A DNA stretch of 9,068 bases, from assembly GCA_943324725.2 (NCBI GenBank), contig CALPMR020000111.1, positions 1 to 9,068 on the forward strand, read 5' to 3'. The notes under the pieces are model-generated. The model was given only the letters and a program-made list of their open reading frames with translations, made no database searches and was not told the origin of the DNA. Source of the DNA: Bordetella parapertussis (GTDB taxonomy: Bacteria > Cyanobacteriota > Cyanobacteriia > PCC-6307 > Cyanobiaceae). A program made the position numbers and the translations under genes. The number at the start of each line of letters is the position of its first letter. Positions within the stretch are counted from its first letter, which is position 1. Positions 7,478 through 9,068 of this stretch are shown one piece after another.

Positions 7478-8248
7478 TCAGTAGGACTGAACGTCGCTCG
7501 GCAGCCTGGATTGACCGCGGTAGCCGATTGAATCAAGCCGGCAGCTGAGGCTGTTGTCGTTACAGCGAGGCACCTGGCGGATCGCCACGTTTTCCCACTG
7601 TTCAACGCCGTTCTGACGCAGCTGGGCGAGGTTGTCTTCATAGAAGCGACGCAGCTCGTCGTAGCGCTTCACCGGCTGGCCGTAGTAACTGTTGCCGGCC
7701 AGGGTGGGGAAGGAGGCCCACTCCGGAGCCAGCTTGGCGGCCAGTTCCGGCGAGAGTTCACCTCGATCAGCCAGGGGCAGGCCGCCACGGCGCTGGATCA
7801 GGAACAGGGCGCCCTGGTCCTGGGAGGGGGGCTGGAAGTCGCTCAGGCCCAGTTTCTGCACCACCAGGTTCCAGGTGAAGGGCATGAACTGGTAAGCACC
7901 GGCAGCGGCGCTGGCATAGCCGGAGGTGTAGTTGACCCGATTGGGGTGGCGATCCAGGGACGGCATGTAGCTACCGCCGAACATGACCCGGTAGCCGACG
8001 GGGTGACCTTGCTTCCAGGTGCCTTCGGCGTAGCGGATCGTGTTGAGCAGCGCCTTGCGCTCCGGCGTGATCGCGAAGAACCTGGGAGCCTCCGGCAGGG
8101 GCGGCAACACGGCCAGCTGGGGCACGGGCGGCGGCACGGGGACCAGGGACCAGGGATCGGCTTGCTCAGCGGCGCGAACCGGGGCAGCGATGGCCAGGGC
8201 AGCTCCGGCGAGGAGGAGAGCCAGTTGGGAGCGCTGAAGGAACGACAA
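7478..8248 (-). CDS. Secreted GH104-like lytic enzyme (lambda endolysin R fold)
   Basis: The 256-residue protein has a signal peptide (1-27, LALLLAGAALAIAAPVRA then AEQ), a proline-rich linker (about 32-55) and a domain matching phage lambda endolysin R, a lytic transglycosylase cutting the MurNAc-GlcNAc bond of peptidoglycan. Shared features: LLNTIRYAEGT (67-77), where Glu75 matches the catalytic glutamate of lambda R; GYRVMFGGSYMPSLDRHPNR (85-104); SAAAGAYQFMPFTW (113-126); LGLSDFQPPSQDQ (133-145); PLADRGEL (158-165); and EWASFPTLAG (176-185). A 45-residue tail with two cysteines (229, 236) follows. It should act in the periplasm on the cell wall. The start is TTG 8248; an in-frame stop lies at 8255-8257 and no ATG or GTG gives a signal peptide. 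No phage genes lie nearby, so this looks like a resident cell-wall enzyme. Confidence 0.88.
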   Translation of the reverse strand: MSFLQRSQLALLLAGAALAIAAPVRAAEQADPWSLVPVPPPVPQLAVLPPLPEAPRFFAITPERKALLNTIRYAEGTWKQGHPVGYRVMFGGSYMPSLDRHPNRVNYTSGYASAAAGAYQFMPFTWNLVVQKLGLSDFQPPSQDQGALFLIQRRGGLPLADRGELSPELAAKLAPEWASFPTLAGNSYYGQPVKRYDELRRFYEDNLAQLRQNGVEQWENVAIRQVPRCNDNSLSCRLDSIGYRGQSRLPSDVQSY

Positions 8249-8440
8249 GACGGATCAAGCGAAGGACAGGCCCGGAACAACGGGGTTTAAATCCTGATGA
8301 AGTTCAGCCCATAAGCTGAAGACCAAATCAGCAACAACCCAGATGCCGTGGCTGGTCTCGGAGGTTCAGATGCGTTTCATAGCGAGACAGCCGATGAGAC
8401 TGAAGCTGAAAGGCACGCCGAGATCGAAAGAGGAGAAAAG

Positions 8441-8476
8441 ATGAAGTTCGCGCCACTTTGCCCATCAACCACCTGA
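8441..8476 (+). CDS. Candidate 11-codon micro-ORF with strong Shine-Dalgarno
   Basis: AGGAG (8431-8435, within GAGGAG) stands five bases before ATG 8441, the best-placed ribosome-binding site in the window. The frame encodes MKFAPLCPSTT and stops at TGA 8474-8476. The GATCGT/ACGATC inverted repeat follows 6 bp later. Both flanking genes are on the other strand, so it would not be a leader for either and its transcript would run antisense to the glycosyltransferase gene. It is too short to judge by codon use; a chance match in purine-rich sequence is quite possible. Confidence 0.2.
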   Translation: MKFAPLCPSTT

Positions 8477-8530
8477 GCGGCGATCGTTTTTGTGACGATC
8501 AGGCAAGTGTCCACAGGTATCCAAAGGCAC

Positions 8531-8615
8531 CCGATCAGTTCAGATCACTGTGACCAAGAAGGTTGCGAGCAGTCGGATGTACAGAAGATCCAACCTTGCG
8601 ACGGTCACTGATCGG
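8531..8615 (-). other. Long imperfect inverted repeat (three-helix hairpin), candidate structured RNA or terminator
   Basis: Three nested arms pair in order. CCGATCA (8531-8537) pairs with TGATCGG (8609-8615), GTGACC (8550-8555) with GGTCAC (8603-8608), and AAGGTTG (8559-8565) with CAACCTT (8591-8597). That gives 20 perfect base pairs around a 25-nt terminal loop, with a 12-nt bulge on one side and a 3/5-nt internal loop. It begins 9 bp beyond the stop of the minus-strand glycosyltransferase gene. It would therefore fold in that gene's 3' UTR. No T-run follows on the minus strand, so a simple intrinsic terminator is doubtful; processing or stability element, small RNA or protein-binding DNA site are alternatives. 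Confidence 0.55.
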
Positions 8616-8624
8616 AACTCCTGA

Positions 8625-9068
8625 TCAGCTGCCCCGCAGGGCCGCCAGCGCCAGCGCCGCCGCCTCGGCTCCGCCAGTGGGCAGCGGTCCCAGTCGGGCG
8701 TCCAACAGGGGTTGATCCAACTGCCACTCACCGCAGTCCAACTGGCGGCGGCTCAGGAGCCGATGGCGGCCGTGGTTCTGGAGCGCCTCGGCCAGCACCG
8801 GGGCTTCGGCAAAGCCCTGGCGTTCCACCAGATGGATGCCCACCCCCTGACTGAAGGCCTCACAGAAACTGCTGTAGCCGGCCTTGGTGATCAGCCGGCC
8901 AGCGTGGGGCATCAGATCCAGCGGCCGTAGTCCCGCCGGCAACAGGCGACCGTTGGCGGCCTCGGCCAGGGCCGGGTCGCTGCCGATGAACACGTGCTCG
9001 GGCCAGCGGGCCAGCAGGGCGGGATCGAGACTCAGGCCCAGGCCACCGAAGCTGATCAGCACACAGCG
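8625..9068 (-). CDS. Glycosyltransferase-like protein (MurG/GT28-type C-terminal domain), partial, runs off right edge
   Basis: The frame is open at the right edge and ends at TGA 8627-8625, leaving 147 residues of the C-terminal part; the real start lies outside. The visible part begins with VLISFGGLGL, the first strand and glycine loop of a GT-B C-terminal Rossmann domain. It continues with a DLMPHAGRLITKAGYSSFCEA segment, the nucleotide-sugar binding region as in MurG-type enzymes and the N-terminal domain of plant L-arabinokinases. It then shows ERQGFAEAPVLAEAL and an alanine-rich end. Function is most likely transfer or handling of a sugar nucleotide; donor and acceptor cannot be told. 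No internal start is needed, since GTG at 9062 is simply the valine of VLISFGG. Confidence 0.75.
   Translation of the reverse strand, partial: RCVLISFGGLGLSLDPALLARWPEHVFIGSDPALAEAANGRLLPAGLRPLDLMPHAGRLITKAGYSSFCEAFSQGVGIHLVERQGFAEAPVLAEALQNHGRHRLLSRRQLDCGEWQLDQPLLDARLGPLPTGGAEAAALALAALRGS

Larger units (their letters stand above)
8249..8624. other. 376-bp intergenic region upstream of the lysozyme-like gene
   Basis: This is a lower-GC non-coding stretch (about 48% in the line sampled, 8281-8340) between two minus-strand genes. It should hold the promoter of the lysozyme-like gene and the 3' end of the glycosyltransferase transcript. A hairpin TTCAGC-CCATAA-GCTGAA (8303-8320) lies 55-72 bp upstream of the TTG start. 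A smaller inverted repeat GATCGT/ACGATC is at 8482-8500. The micro-ORF at 8441-8476 and the long hairpin at 8531-8615 are listed separately. No tRNA or confident promoter was found. Confidence 0.6.

Noticed and set aside
7478..9068. Prophage remnant suggested by the endolysin-like gene
   Set aside because: The enzyme has its own signal peptide, and no holin, integrase, structural genes or attachment repeats are visible around it.

Overview
The window looks like chromosomal DNA from a GC-rich unicellular cyanobacterium of the Synechococcus/Cyanobium type. The basis is mixed. Sampled coding lines run at about 63-75% GC, one exact HIP1 octamer (GCGATCGC, 191-198) is present, and the TPM-domain membrane protein, MidA-type methyltransferase and secreted lambda-R-like lysozyme fit that group. 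No database search was possible, so the assignment is an inference.

Layout from left to right. (1) 1-585, minus: N-terminal two thirds of a sugar ABC-transporter permease that runs off the left edge and carries a 27-bp in-frame tandem duplication. (2) 842-2656, plus: a complete RecQ helicase whose true start is probably upstream of the first conventional start codon. (3) 2667-3827, plus: aroB, 10 nt behind recQ. (4) 3803-4615, minus: a four-helix bestrophin-like (DUF4239-like) membrane protein, clearly lower in GC and overlapping the end of aroB by 25 bp. (5) 4792-5964, minus: a MidA/NDUFAF7-family SAM-dependent methyltransferase. (6) 6137-7036, plus: a TPM-domain protein with signal peptide and three C-terminal helices, divergent from the methyltransferase. 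(7) 7037-7477: non-coding, with a degenerate 14-bp tandem repeat array. (8) 7478-8248, minus: a secreted GH104-like lytic enzyme. (9) 8249-8624: non-coding, with a long three-helix imperfect hairpin and an 11-codon micro-ORF behind a textbook Shine-Dalgarno. (10) 8625-9068, minus: C-terminal part of a glycosyltransferase-like protein that runs off the right edge.

The genes do not form one pathway. They are a mix of housekeeping functions: DNA repair (recQ), the shikimate pathway (aroB), possible respiratory/NDH complex assembly (MidA family), thylakoid or membrane maintenance (TPM protein), cell-wall turnover (GH104), sugar uptake and glycosyl transfer. I see no defence island, prophage, CRISPR array, transposase, tRNA or rRNA. 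The least explained signals are non-coding: the 14-bp array at 7292-7416 and the structured element at 8531-8615. Next come the recQ start, which may use AUC, and the duplication inside the permease.
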